Assembly: GCA_011526585.1 (NCBI GenBank)
Contig: WYBB01000210.1
Location: 18,623 to 82,622, forward strand
DNA from: Deltaproteobacteria bacterium
GTDB taxonomy: Bacteria; Myxococcota_A; UBA9042; PHBI01
Reading direction: 5' to 3'
DNA length: 64,000 bases
The notes beneath the pieces are model-generated. The model did no database searches and had not been told where the DNA came from. It saw only the letters and a list, made by a program, of their open reading frames with translations. Positions 24,039 to 33,015 of this stretch are shown here, piece by piece (the stretch's first letter is position 1; each line of letters begins with the position of its first letter). The position numbers were made by a program, and so were the translations under genes.

Positions 24039-25451
24039 TCAGCCGAGCCAGTCGGTGTGCACCGCGTCGCCTGGCGCGTCCTTGCGCCGATAGGTGTGCG
24101 CGCCGAAGGCGTCGCGCTGGGCCTGCGTGAGGTTCTGCGGCAGCTCGGCCGTGCGGTGCGCGTCGTACCAGGCGAGGCTCGCGCTCATCGCCGGCACCGG
24201 GATCCCATGGCTCAGCGCGAGCGCCACGAGGCGGCGCCAGCGCGGTTCGACCTCGGTGATCGTCGCGCCGATCGGCGGGTCGAGGGTCAGCGCCGGCAGC
24301 GCGCTGTCGCGCTCGTAGGCGCGCATGATGCGATCGAGGAGGCGCGCGCGGATGATGCAGCCGCCCTTCCAGATGCGCGCGAGCTCGCGACGGTCGATCG
24401 CCCAGCCGTAGCGATCGGAGGCGGCGCCGACGAGCGCCATGCCCTGCGCATAGGCCAGGATCTTGGCGCCCAAGAGCGCGTCGTGCACGAGCGCGGCGAG
24501 CTCGGTCCGCGGCGGCACCGGCGGGGCGTCGGGGGGCGGCGGCGGTGCTGGCAGGAGGCGCGCGGCCGCGACGCGGGCGGCCTTGTCGCTCGAGATCACG
24601 CGGGCGTCGAGCGCCGCGGCGATCGACGGGATCGCCACACCGAGCTCGAGCGCGGTCTCGACGGTCCAGCGTCCGGTGCCCTTGGCGCCCGCCTGGTCGA
24701 GCACCTGATCGATGAGCCAGCCGTCGCCGCGCGGATCGGCGACCGTGAAGATGCGCGCGGTGATCTGGATGAGGAACGACTCGAGCGGTCCGCGATCGAA
24801 GCCCGCGAAGACCTCGGCCAGCGCGGGCGGGTCGAGGTGGCCCAGGCGCCGCAGGACGTCGTAGGCCTCGGCGATGAGCTGCATGTCGGCGTACTCGATG
24901 CCGTTGTGCACCATCTTGACGAAGTGCCCGGCGCCGTCGGGGCCGACGTGGGTGACGCACGGGCCGGCCTCGGTGCGCGCGGCGATCGCCTCGAGGATCG
25001 GGCGCAGGCGCTGCCAGGCCGCCGGCGTGCCGCCCGGCATCAGGGAGGGGCCGTGGCGCGCGCCCTCCTCGCCGCCCGAGACCCCCATGCCGACGAAGTC
25101 CAGGCCACGCTCGGCGCACCACGCCTCGCGCCGGCGCGTGTCGAGGAAGTGCGAGTTGCCGCCGTCGATGACGACGTCGCCCCGGTCGAGGTGCGGCGCG
25201 AGCGCTTCCAGCACCAGGTCGACCGGTCTGCCGGCGGTGATCATCACGAGGATGATGCGCGGGGGCTGGAGCTTGTCGGCCAGCGCCGCGAGATCGGCGG
25301 CAGGCGTGATCGCGCCGGGGCGCAGGGCGAGCACCTCGTCGACGAGCTCGAGCTCGCGGTTGTAGGCGACGACGGACAGGCCGTGGTCGGCGAGGTTCCA
25401 GGCGAGGTTGCGGCCCATGACGCCGAGGCCGACGAGGCCGATCTGGTTCAT
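24039..25451 (-). CDS. gnd: 6-phosphogluconate dehydrogenase, decarboxylating
   Basis: A 470-residue enzyme converting 6-phosphogluconate to ribulose 5-phosphate with release of CO2 and NADPH, the last step of the oxidative pentose phosphate pathway. The N-terminal GLGVMGRNLAWNLADHG binds the dinucleotide. GGNSHFLDT, SGGEEGARHGPSLMPGG and GHFVKMVHNGIEYADMQ carry the substrate and catalytic Lys/Glu regions. It is full-length. Its start overlaps the pgl stop by ATGA at 25448-25451, making it the third gene of a zwf-pgl-gnd operon. Confidence 0.97.
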   Translation of the reverse strand: MNQIGLVGLGVMGRNLAWNLADHGLSVVAYNRELELVDEVLALRPGAITPAADLAALADKLQPPRIILVMITAGRPVDLVLEALAPHLDRGDVVIDGGNSHFLDTRRREAWCAERGLDFVGMGVSGGEEGARHGPSLMPGGTPAAWQRLRPILEAIAARTEAGPCVTHVGPDGAGHFVKMVHNGIEYADMQLIAEAYDVLRRLGHLDPPALAEVFAGFDRGPLESFLIQITARIFTVADPRGDGWLIDQVLDQAGAKGTGRWTVETALELGVAIPSIAAALDARVISSDKAARVAAARLLPAPPPPPDAPPVPPRTELAALVHDALLGAKILAYAQGMALVGAASDRYGWAIDRRELARIWKGGCIIRARLLDRIMRAYERDSALPALTLDPPIGATITEVEPRWRRLVALALSHGIPVPAMSASLAWYDAHRTAELPQNLTQAQRDAFGAHTYRRKDAPGDAVHTDWLG

Positions 25452-26182
25452 GCGGGTGTCTCCGGAGGTCGTGGCAGGAGCGCGCCGGCCGCCGCGTCGA
25501 CGTGCCAGGAAAAGCGCGTGTCGGGCGCGACGAGGGAGGCGATGCGCGAGGCCGGCAGGCCGGGATCGGCGCGCGCGATGCGACCGTGCACGTCGCGCAG
25601 GCGCTCGGCCTTGGCGGCGCCGGTGACGAGCACCAGGAGCGCGCGCGTGTGCGCGAGGCGCGCGAGGCTCATGCTCACGCGCTGGTGTGGCGGCACGGGG
25701 CTCTGGGTGGCGAGGGCGGGCGCGTCGTCGTGCGGGAGTCCCGAGGCGGGGAAGATCGAGGCGACGTGCCCGTCGTCGCCGACGCCGAGCAGCACGACGT
25801 CGAAGCGCTCGAGCGGGCCGAGCAGCGCGGCGTAGTTGCGCGCGGCCTCCTCGGCGCCGAGCTCGCCGGCGATGCGGTGCACGCGCGGGCGGACCGCGCC
25901 GAGGCGATCGACCAGCGCGGCGGCGAGCATGTGGTGGTTGCTCGCAGGATCGTCAGGCGGCACGGCGCGCTCGTCGCCGAAGTAGATCGTGACGCGGGCC
26001 CAGTCGATCGGCGCGTCGGCGAGCCGTTCGTAGATCGCGCGCGGCGTGCGACCGCCGGCGACGACCAGGGTGCAGGCGCCGCGGGCGGCGATCGCCTCGG
26101 CGACGAGCCGGGTGAGCGTGCGCGCGACCGCGTGGGCGAGCGCGTCGGGGGAGTCGTGCACGACGAGGTGCGGCGTGATCAT
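25448..26182 (-). CDS. pgl: 6-phosphogluconolactonase
   Basis: A 244-residue protein of the DevB/glucosamine-6-phosphate isomerase fold that hydrolyses 6-phosphogluconolactone. It has the characteristic VAGGRTPRAIYERL phosphate-binding helix, YFGDERAVPPDDPASNH and LLGVGDDGHVASIFP. I start it at 26182 (MITPHLVVHD) because this ATG overlaps the zwf stop as ATGA; the longer open frame would run deeper into zwf. Its position between zwf and gnd and overlaps with both point to coupled translation. Confidence 0.95.
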   Translation of the reverse strand: MITPHLVVHDSPDALAHAVARTLTRLVAEAIAARGACTLVVAGGRTPRAIYERLADAPIDWARVTIYFGDERAVPPDDPASNHHMLAAALVDRLGAVRPRVHRIAGELGAEEAARNYAALLGPLERFDVVLLGVGDDGHVASIFPASGLPHDDAPALATQSPVPPHQRVSMSLARLAHTRALLVLVTGAAKAERLRDVHGRIARADPGLPASRIASLVAPDTRFSWHVDAAAGALLPRPPETPA

Positions 26183-27690
26183 GGCGCGCGCCGATCGTGG
26201 TTGAGGTAGCTCTCGCGCCACAGCTCGGTCTCGGGGATGGCGAGGTGGTCGGCCTCGCGCGGGCCCCAGGAGCCGGCCGCGTAGGGCACGGGGGCGGGCG
26301 GGTGGGCGAGCAGCTCGGAGAAGTGGCGCCAGGCGTGGTCGACCTCGTCGGCGTGCACGAAAAGGGTCTGGTCGCCGAGCATGACGTCGAGCAAGAGGGT
26401 CTCGTAGGCCTCGGGGACCTCGTCGAAGAGCTCGCGGTAGCGGAAGCCGAGCGGGATGCGCACCATGCGGAACTCGGCGCCGGGCACCTTGACGTCGAAG
26501 TGGAGCGAGAAGCCGGGGTCGGGCTGCAGGGTGACGAGCAGCACGTCGGCGGTCTCGCGCGGCTCGTCGTAGCTGTCGAAGAGGGCCGAGGGCGTGTTGC
26601 GCAGGCGCACCGCGATTTGGCTCAGCGTCTTGCCCATGCGCTTGCCGGTGCGGAGATAGAACGGCACGCCCGACCAGCGCCAGTTGTCGACGAAGACCTT
26701 CATGGCGACGAAGGTCTCGGTCGTCGAGCCGGGTGGGATCTGCGGCTCGTCGAGGTAGCCCGGCACGTCCTCGCCGCGCGCGGTGCCGGCCGCGTACTGC
26801 CCGTAGACGACGTCGCCGAGGTCGAGGCGGCGCAGCGAGCGCAGCACCTTGATCTTCTCGTAGCGGATGGCGTCGGCCTCATAGGCGGACGGGACCTCCA
26901 TGGCGACCAGGCTGAGGAGCTGCACCAGGTGGTTCTGCACCATGTCGCGCAGCGCGCCGGAGCGGTCGTAGTAGCCCGCGCGCGTGCCGACGCCGAGGTC
27001 TTCGGCGACGGTGATCTGCACGGCCTCGACGCGGTCGCGGTTCCAGACCGATTCGAAGATCGTGTTGGCGAAGCGCAGCACGAGGATGTTCTGCACCGTG
27101 TCCTTACCGAGGTAATGGTCGATGCGGTAGATCTGGCTTTCGTCGTACCAGGCGTGCACGACGCGGTTGAGCGCGGTCGCCGAGGCGAGGTCGTGGCCGA
27201 AGGGCTTCTCGACGACGACGCGGGTCCAGCCCGCGCTCTTGTTCAGCCCGGCGCCGCCGAGGCCGTCGATGGTGCCGACGAAGGCCTGGGGCGGCAGCGC
27301 CAGGTAGAAGGAGCGGTTGCCCGGGAGTCCATGCGCGGCTTCGAGGCGGGCGATGCGCTGCGCGAGCGCCTGGTAGTCGGCGGCGCCGGCCGAGGTGGTG
27401 TCGGCGATGGGGCCGGGCGGGCGCAGCGGCTGGTAGTGCAGGCGCTCGAGCAGCGGCGAGCAGTCGGGCTCGGGCACGCCGGCGGCGACGAGCGCGGTCC
27501 GGGCGAGCGCGCGGAAGCCCTCGTCGTCGAGCGGGTCGATGGCGACTGCGAGCACGCGCGACTCGGGGGCGAGGCGGCCGGCCCGGGCCAGACGCGCGAG
27601 CGCGGGCAGGAGCTTTCGGCGCGCGAGATCGCCGGTGCCGCCGAAGATCACGAAGACGCTCGGGTCGGGGATGCGCGGGTGCGGCCTCAT
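26179..27690 (-). CDS. zwf: glucose-6-phosphate 1-dehydrogenase
   Basis: A 503-residue enzyme oxidising glucose 6-phosphate and reducing NADP+, first step of the oxidative pentose phosphate pathway. The N-terminal FVIFGGTGDLARRKLLPAL is the dinucleotide-binding motif, and RIDHYLGKDTVQN carries the catalytic Asp-His and substrate Lys. AGGAG lies 8 nt before the ATG at 27690. First gene of the zwf-pgl-gnd operon. The reading frame is open far upstream, but that part is antisense to the acyl-AMP ligase gene and is not coding. Confidence 0.97.
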   Translation of the reverse strand: MRPHPRIPDPSVFVIFGGTGDLARRKLLPALARLARAGRLAPESRVLAVAIDPLDDEGFRALARTALVAAGVPEPDCSPLLERLHYQPLRPPGPIADTTSAGAADYQALAQRIARLEAAHGLPGNRSFYLALPPQAFVGTIDGLGGAGLNKSAGWTRVVVEKPFGHDLASATALNRVVHAWYDESQIYRIDHYLGKDTVQNILVLRFANTIFESVWNRDRVEAVQITVAEDLGVGTRAGYYDRSGALRDMVQNHLVQLLSLVAMEVPSAYEADAIRYEKIKVLRSLRRLDLGDVVYGQYAAGTARGEDVPGYLDEPQIPPGSTTETFVAMKVFVDNWRWSGVPFYLRTGKRMGKTLSQIAVRLRNTPSALFDSYDEPRETADVLLVTLQPDPGFSLHFDVKVPGAEFRMVRIPLGFRYRELFDEVPEAYETLLLDVMLGDQTLFVHADEVDHAWRHFSELLAHPPAPVPYAAGSWGPREADHLAIPETELWRESYLNHDRRAP

Positions 27691-27744
27691 GCGCGTGACT
27701 CCTGATCGGGGTGAGGCCAACAGCTTACGTCGGGTGGCGCGCGA

Positions 27745-27773
27745 TTGACAGGGCAGGGCGGGGCGGCCGACAA
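27745..27773 (+). promoter_or_regulatory. putative promoter giving a (near-)leaderless ligase transcript
   Basis: A consensus -35 hexamer TTGACA lies at 27745-27750, with a weak -10-like GACAAC 17 nt further on (27768-27773). Transcription would begin about 7 nt later, at or next to the ATG at 27781. No ribosome-binding site is visible before that ATG, which agrees with a leaderless message. Confidence 0.3.
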
Positions 27774-27780
27774 CCGTGAC

Positions 27781-29382
27781 ATGATGCTCATCGAGGCGCT
27801 CGAAGAGGCCGCGCGGACCGAGCGCGGCATCGACTTCGTGCAGGGGCGCGGGGCGGCGCCCGAGCGGCTCGGCTACGCGGACTTCGCCAGGGCGGCGGCG
27901 CAGGCGGCCGGCGGGCTGGTCGCGCGGCTCGGCGACGAGCGGCGGCCGGTGCTCCTGGTGATGCCCAACGGCAAGGAGCTCCTGACGAGCTTCTTCGGCG
28001 CGATGATGGCGGGGAAGATCCCGGCGATCCTGCCGCCGCCGCGCGCATTCTCCGAGCCGGCGACCTGGGTGGCGGGGCTCGTGGCCACGGCCGCGCACGC
28101 CGACGGCGCGGCGGTGGTGACGACGCCGACGGTGGCAAGGCTCATCGCCGAGCATCCACACGGGGTTGGGCTGAGGGTCGTCGAGGTGGGCGGGATCCTC
28201 GGTGGGCCGGCGCTCGGTGCGCGCGCGTGCGCGCCCGGCGACACGGCGTTCTTGCAGTTCACGTCGGGATCGCTCGGGGCGCCCAAGGGCGTCGTGATCT
28301 CGCACCGCGCGGCGCACGCGGACGCGGCGGCGATCGCCGAGCGCGTCGCGGTCGCGCCGGGCGACGTCGGCCTCTTCTGGGTGCCGCTGGCGCACGACAT
28401 GGCCCTGCTCTCGTTCTTGATGATGCTCGTCGGGCGCATCGACCAGATCGCCATGCCGACCGAGCGCTTCGCGATCGACCCGGCAGCGTGGCTCGAGCTC
28501 GTCGCCGAGCGCGCGACGCTCACGGTGGGGCCGCCCTTCGCGTTCGGCATGGCGCTCGATCGGCTCGAGAAGAAGGGCGTGAGGCCGGACTTCTCGCGCC
28601 TTCGCGGCGCGGTCGTCGGGGCCGAGCCGATCGACGCCGCCATCTTGCGGCGGTTCCTCTCGACCCTCGCGCCGGCCGGCCTGCGCGACCCGGTCTTCAT
28701 GCCGTCGTACGGGCTCGCGGAGCTGACCTGTGTCGGCTGCCTGGGCGCCGCGGGCGCGCCGCTGGTGACGGCGCGTCATGCGATCGATGGGCGGCGCGAG
28801 GTCGAGCTGGTCGGTCATGGGCCGCCGCTGTCCGGGCACGAGGTGCGCGTCGTGCGCGACGACGGGAGCGAGGCGCGCGCGGGCGAGGTCGGTCGCATCC
28901 AGCTCCGGGGGCCGGCGGCGATGGACGGCTACTGGCGGACGCCCGAGGCGACGCGCGAGGCCTTCGACGGGGACTGGGTCGTGACGGGCGACCTCGGCTT
29001 CGTCGCCGAGCACGAGGCAGGAAGCATGCTCTTCATCGCCGGGCGCGAGAAGGACCTGATCATCGTGCGCGGGCGGCACTTCTTCCCCGAGGAGATCGAG
29101 GCGCTGGTAGTCGAGGTGCCGGGCGTGCGCGCGCGCGGGGCGCTCTGCTTCGGCGAGGTCGATCCCGGCGGCGGGACCGAGCGCGTGACGGTGTGCGTGG
29201 AGCTCGAGGCCGGCGCCGAGGCGGGTGCGGTCGAGCGCGCGATCCGGCGCGCGGTCGCCGACGAATACGACCTGGCGCTGGCCGCGGTGGTGCCTGTCGG
29301 GACGGGCGCCCTTCCGCGCACGACCTCGGGCAAGCTCAGGCGGTCGCGGGCGCGGCAGCTCTGGGGGGTGGCGGCGGGCTGA
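27781..29382 (+). CDS. fatty-acyl-AMP ligase / acyl-CoA synthetase-like AMP-binding enzyme
   Basis: A 533-residue adenylate-forming enzyme. The ATP-binding motif is FTSGSLGAPKGVVISH, and further conserved elements are MPSYGLAELT, VTGDLGFV, GREKDLIIVRGRHFFPEEIE (in pieces) and the terminal catalytic Lys in TTSGKLRRSRAR. The overall plan, with YGLAE in the adenine-binding segment and short C-terminal domain, resembles FAALs, which activate fatty acids for polyketide/non-ribosomal peptide synthases. No carrier protein or synthase is nearby, so its destination is unknown. Two ATGs in tandem (27781, 27784) are possible starts. It is divergent from the zwf operon. Confidence 0.88.
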   Translation: MMLIEALEEAARTERGIDFVQGRGAAPERLGYADFARAAAQAAGGLVARLGDERRPVLLVMPNGKELLTSFFGAMMAGKIPAILPPPRAFSEPATWVAGLVATAAHADGAAVVTTPTVARLIAEHPHGVGLRVVEVGGILGGPALGARACAPGDTAFLQFTSGSLGAPKGVVISHRAAHADAAAIAERVAVAPGDVGLFWVPLAHDMALLSFLMMLVGRIDQIAMPTERFAIDPAAWLELVAERATLTVGPPFAFGMALDRLEKKGVRPDFSRLRGAVVGAEPIDAAILRRFLSTLAPAGLRDPVFMPSYGLAELTCVGCLGAAGAPLVTARHAIDGRREVELVGHGPPLSGHEVRVVRDDGSEARAGEVGRIQLRGPAAMDGYWRTPEATREAFDGDWVVTGDLGFVAEHEAGSMLFIAGREKDLIIVRGRHFFPEEIEALVVEVPGVRARGALCFGEVDPGGGTERVTVCVELEAGAEAGAVERAIRRAVADEYDLALAAVVPVGTGALPRTTSGKLRRSRARQLWGVAAG

Positions 29383-29414
29383 ACGGCCACGCGCGACGGA
29401 TGCGCCAAGGCGAA

Positions 29415-29430
29415 TGTCCGATTGTGGACA
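29415..29430. promoter_or_regulatory. 16-bp palindrome, probable LysR autoregulatory operator
   Basis: TGTCCGATTGTGGACA, with flanking AA/TT extending the dyad to AATGTCC/GGACATT, lies 32 nt upstream of the LysR-family start codon. Thirteen of 16 positions match the palindrome at 33016-33031 upstream of the neighbouring multicopper oxidase gene. Confidence 0.55.
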
Positions 29431-29462
29431 TTTGGCGCCTGGGCGCCTAAGACGGCGCCGCG

Positions 29463-30380
29463 ATGGACTTCGAGGAGCTGCGCGCCTTCCTGGCGATCGC
29501 CCGCGAGGGCTCCCTGCTCGGCGCTGCCGTTGCGCTCGGCATGCCGCGCACGACGCTGCGCCGCCGCGTCGAGGCGCTCGAGGCCCGCCTCGGCGCGCCG
29601 CTCCTCACGCGTGACAAGGGTGGCGCCCAGCTCACCGAGGCCGGCCGCGCGCTCTTCGAGGAGGGGCCGCAGCTCATGGAGCAGACGCAGGCGGTGGTCT
29701 CGGCCGTGCGCCAGGCTGGTCAGCGCCCGCAGGGGCGGCTGCGCGTGGCGCTGCCGATCGGCATGGCGCCGCAGGCGCTGGTGCCGGCCTTCGTGCTCGT
29801 GCGCGCGCGCTATCCGGCCCTGTCGTTCCGGGTGCTGATCCACCCCGATCCGATCTCGCGCTTGCGCGACGACGCCGATCTGGCCCTCGACCTCGGCTTC
29901 GCCGATCCCCCCGGGCCGCTGAGCGCGCGCGTCGTCGCCACCCTCGAGGAGCGCCTCGTCGCGAGCCCGAGCTACCTCGCGCGTGCCGGCGTGCCGACCC
30001 GGCCCGAGGACCTGCGCGCGCATGCGCTGTTCACCTGGGACGGCCCCGGCACCGACGCGAGCGAGCTGCCGCTCGCCAGCGGCGGCACCCTCGCCGTCGA
30101 GCCGGCGATCGTCGCCCCCGACATCCACCTCCTGAGGAGCCTCGCGCGCGCGGGCCACGGCATCGCCTTCGTGCCCGACGCGCTCCTGCCCGAGGACGCC
30201 ACCACGGCCGGCGGCCAGCTCGTCGGCGTGCTCGACTCCGAGGTGCGCCGCCGTCGCCAGCTCCGGCTGGTCGCGCCGCAGGTGCTCTCGCGCACGCCCA
30301 ACCTGCGCGCGGTCTTCGACCTCGCCGATCAGCTCGCCGCGCTCATCGAGCGCATGCGCGTCGCCGCGCGCCGATCGTGA
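29463..30380 (+). CDS. LysR-family transcriptional regulator
   Basis: A 305-residue regulator with an N-terminal winged helix-turn-helix (residues 1-60: FEELRAFLAIAREGSLLGAA, then RTTLRRRVEALEARLG, TRDKGGAQLTEAG) and a periplasmic-binding-protein-like effector domain (about 90-295). LysR proteins typically repress their own gene and activate a neighbour in response to a small ligand. Here the neighbour is the convergent multicopper oxidase gene, whose stop codon is 6 nt away. The same palindrome stands upstream of both genes, so this regulator probably controls both. The ligand is unknown. Confidence 0.94.
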   Translation: MDFEELRAFLAIAREGSLLGAAVALGMPRTTLRRRVEALEARLGAPLLTRDKGGAQLTEAGRALFEEGPQLMEQTQAVVSAVRQAGQRPQGRLRVALPIGMAPQALVPAFVLVRARYPALSFRVLIHPDPISRLRDDADLALDLGFADPPGPLSARVVATLEERLVASPSYLARAGVPTRPEDLRAHALFTWDGPGTDASELPLASGGTLAVEPAIVAPDIHLLRSLARAGHGIAFVPDALLPEDATTAGGQLVGVLDSEVRRRRQLRLVAPQVLSRTPNLRAVFDLADQLAALIERMRVAARRS

Positions 30381-30386
30381 CGGACG

Positions 30387-32936
30387 TCACTCGCAGACGC
30401 CGTGCTGGCAGCTCTGCCCCGGCGGGCAGGGGCCGGGGCATGGCGCCGGCACGCAGTGGCCGGCGTCACAGCGCGCGAGCGCCGGGCAGTGCGCGTCCTC
30501 CTCGCAGCCGGGCACGCAGCGCGACACACCGTCGTAATGCTCCGCCTCGAGATCGCAGCGCGCGTCGGGCGGGCAGGTCATGTCTTCGCCGAGGCATGGC
30601 GCGCACCGGAGCGCGGCTTCGGGGCACTTCGTCGGATCGAGGAAGCACTGCGCGCCGGTCAGCGCCTTCTCGCAGGCCGAATCGCCCTCGGCGCACACGT
30701 CCCAGGCGCAAGGCCCGCCGTCGCAGAGCGTGTCGCACGACTCGGTCGCCGGGTCGCAGACGCGCAGGAGCTCCATCATGCCGTGGTCCTCGTGGTTGAG
30801 CTTGTGGCAGTGGAAGACGTAGCTGCCGGTGAAGGCGCGGTACTCGGTCAGCACGTCGACCGAGCGCGCGAGGTTGACGAGGTAGGTGTCGCGCCAGTGC
30901 GCGAACGGCGGCTCGAAGAGGCGCCCGTGCACGTCGGGATCCGGCGAGCCTTCGGGCGGGAGCGGGCAGACGACGAACGGGTTGATGTGGATGTGGAAGG
31001 GGTGGCCGTCGAAGCCCGAGATGAGGCGCCAGTGATCGACGGCGCCGAGCGTGAGCACGCGATCGTAGGGATAGCGTGCGCGGTCGGTGTACTCGAAGTT
31101 CTCGCAGTTGATGTTGTGATCGGGGCAGCCGCACTGGTCGAGGCCCTCGGTCTCGAGGAAGATCATCCAGAAGGCGGCGAGCTGGTCGATCGCGTCGGGA
31201 TCGTCGATCGCCGAGACCTCGGCGCAGCGCTCGAGCACGTCGACCGCGCCGTCCTGCATCGTCAGCGGCGGGGCCAGCGCGGCGACCGCGGCGAGGTCGG
31301 GCATCGTCGTCTCGCTCGGTGCACCCGCGCTGGCGGTGACGTTGACGATGGCGATGAGGTCGCCGTTGCCGAGCGCCTGGAGGATCTCGTCGAGCGTCGG
31401 CGGGCTGGTGAGCCCGACGGCGATGTCGGTGATGCCGGTCGTGTCCTCCTGGAGGAAGCGCGCCGACATCATGCAGAGCGTGTCGCCGTCGGCGAGCTGG
31501 CTGCCGTCGAGCAGCGTGTCGATGCGGTAGCCGGGCGACAGGAACAGATAGGGCGGCGAAAACGGCCAGTCCTCGTCGTCGGCGGGACGCGGCAGGGTGA
31601 TGCCGTCGCGCCCGATCTGCACGAGGCCGACCGGGCCGGCGGCGAAGTCGAGCGCCTCGCACTCGCTGTCCTTGCCGCGAAAGACGGCGATGAACATCTC
31701 GTCGAGGAACGAGCCGTGCAAGAAGCGCCAGCGCTCGATCTGCCCGGGCGGCATGACGAGGCGCGGACGCCGCAGCCCATTGAGGAGGTTGGTCTGCTTC
31801 TCGGCGGTGTCGCCGAGCACGTGGAAGGCGTTGAAGGTGATGTGGTCCTCGTCGCACGGCTCGCCCTCGGCCAGCGGCGTGTAGCCGGTCGGCGGTGTGC
31901 TGATGACGAAGAGGCGCTCCCTGGCGTCGGCGATCCCCGCGACGGCGTCGACCGGGCCGCGCACGATCCAGGCGCCGGTCGCGCCCGAGGCGACCTGGAT
32001 CGCGGTCGAGCCGTGGATGTGCGGGTGATACCAGTGCAGCCCCTCGTGATGGAGGTGATCCTCGTCGATGTCCCACCGGTGGCGCACGCCCTCGCCGGGG
32101 GCGACGCGGCTGATGACGTCGTCGGCGAAGAAGCACTCACGCGGGGCCTCGCCGCTGTCGTCGCCCTGACAGCGCCGGCAGCGCAGCCCGTCCTCCTCGA
32201 CGCAGCCGCCGCCGGTCGCGTAGTCGGGGCGCACGTGCGAGCCGTGCGCGTGCAGGTTGGTCACGTTGAAGTCGAAGACGTGGCACGGGTCGCCGCCCTC
32301 GGTCACGCAGGTGCAGTCGCCCTCGCCGCCATGTCCGCCGTGGCCGCCGCCCGGCTCGCACGAGGCGCCGTGCCCGTCGGTGCAGGTGCACTGGCCCGAC
32401 GCGCTGAGGTTCTGGAAGTCGTTCTTCGTGAAGGCGTTGCGCAGATCGACCCGCACGCTGCGCGGCTGCCCATCGACCTGGGCGGGCGTGTCGATCGTCG
32501 GGCCGGGGAAGAGGCCGTTGTAGGTGCGCCCGCAATGACGCTGCCCGTCGAAGGTGAACTCGCCGGGCATCAGCGTGAGCTCGTAGACACCCTCGGCGTT
32601 GGGCTCGAGCCGCGGCGGGTTCTTGAAGCTCTCGACGACGCAGCGGCCGTCGGCGAGTTCAAAGCACTCACCTCCCGTGTCGGTCTCCGGGCCGGCGTCG
32701 CTCGCGGTGTCGCCGTCGTCCGTCGTATCGGCGGTGTCCGGGGCGGCGGTGTCGGGCTCGACGTCCGGGGCGGCGCTGTCGGGCTCGACGTCCGGGGCGA
32801 CGCTGTCGGGCTCGACGTCCGGGGCGGTGCTGTCGGGCTGGCTCGTGTCGTCGCTGTCTCCGCTGCCGCCGCAGGCCCCGACGCCGACACCACCCAAGGA
32901 CAAGAACGCACATACCGCGACGATCCGGAACCGCAT
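30387..32936 (-). CDS. multicopper oxidase lipoprotein with Cys-rich C-terminal extension
   Basis: An 849-residue exported enzyme. The signal peptide ends VGAC (Cys22), followed by an Asp/Pro/Glu linker of 9-residue repeats (about residues 38-66). The cupredoxin domains hold the four copper-ligand clusters: NLHAHGSHV, HWYHPHIHG, HPFHIHINPF and HCHKLNHEDHGM; the last supplies type-1 copper Cys, His and Met. It should oxidise a substrate with reduction of oxygen to water; candidates are Cu(I), Mn(II), phenolics or bilirubin. Cys-rich inserts (CTCTDGHGASCEPGGGHGGHGGEGDCTC, read in pieces) and a C-terminal extension of about 110 residues with over 20 Cys are additions not usual in laccases or CotA. 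The start at 32936 was chosen from the signal peptide. Confidence 0.93.
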   Translation of the reverse strand: MRFRIVAVCAFLSLGGVGVGACGGSGDSDDTSQPDSTAPDVEPDSVAPDVEPDSAAPDVEPDTAAPDTADTTDDGDTASDAGPETDTGGECFELADGRCVVESFKNPPRLEPNAEGVYELTLMPGEFTFDGQRHCGRTYNGLFPGPTIDTPAQVDGQPRSVRVDLRNAFTKNDFQNLSASGQCTCTDGHGASCEPGGGHGGHGGEGDCTCVTEGGDPCHVFDFNVTNLHAHGSHVRPDYATGGGCVEEDGLRCRRCQGDDSGEAPRECFFADDVISRVAPGEGVRHRWDIDEDHLHHEGLHWYHPHIHGSTAIQVASGATGAWIVRGPVDAVAGIADARERLFVISTPPTGYTPLAEGEPCDEDHITFNAFHVLGDTAEKQTNLLNGLRRPRLVMPPGQIERWRFLHGSFLDEMFIAVFRGKDSECEALDFAAGPVGLVQIGRDGITLPRPADDEDWPFSPPYLFLSPGYRIDTLLDGSQLADGDTLCMMSARFLQEDTTGITDIAVGLTSPPTLDEILQALGNGDLIAIVNVTASAGAPSETTMPDLAAVAALAPPLTMQDGAVDVLERCAEVSAIDDPDAIDQLAAFWMIFLETEGLDQCGCPDHNINCENFEYTDRARYPYDRVLTLGAVDHWRLISGFDGHPFHIHINPFVVCPLPPEGSPDPDVHGRLFEPPFAHWRDTYLVNLARSVDVLTEYRAFTGSYVFHCHKLNHEDHGMMELLRVCDPATESCDTLCDGGPCAWDVCAEGDSACEKALTGAQCFLDPTKCPEAALRCAPCLGEDMTCPPDARCDLEAEHYDGVSRCVPGCEEDAHCPALARCDAGHCVPAPCPGPCPPGQSCQHGVCE
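32737..32838. repeat. 27-bp tandem repeat in the multicopper oxidase linker
   Basis: About four copies of a 27-bp unit, each starting tccggggcg, at 32737, 32764, 32791 and 32818 (the last degenerate). They encode nine-residue PDVEPDSxA units on the minus strand. Unit length keeps the frame, so copy-number change would lengthen or shorten the linker only. Confidence 0.85.
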
Positions 32937-32977
32937 GCCGACACCCCGTGCTCGAGCCGTAACGACGTGATACCCCA

Positions 32978-32991
32978 GTGCGCATGCGCAC
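32978..32991. promoter_or_regulatory. 14-bp perfect palindrome upstream of the multicopper oxidase gene
   Basis: GTGCGCATGCGCAC, a perfect dyad 42 nt upstream of the oxidase start at 32936 and downstream of the LysR-type palindrome. It could be a binding site for a second regulator or a chance self-complementary stretch in GC-rich DNA. Confidence 0.3.
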
Positions 32992-33015
32992 AGGCGGCCG
33001 AGTACGGTCAGCGGT

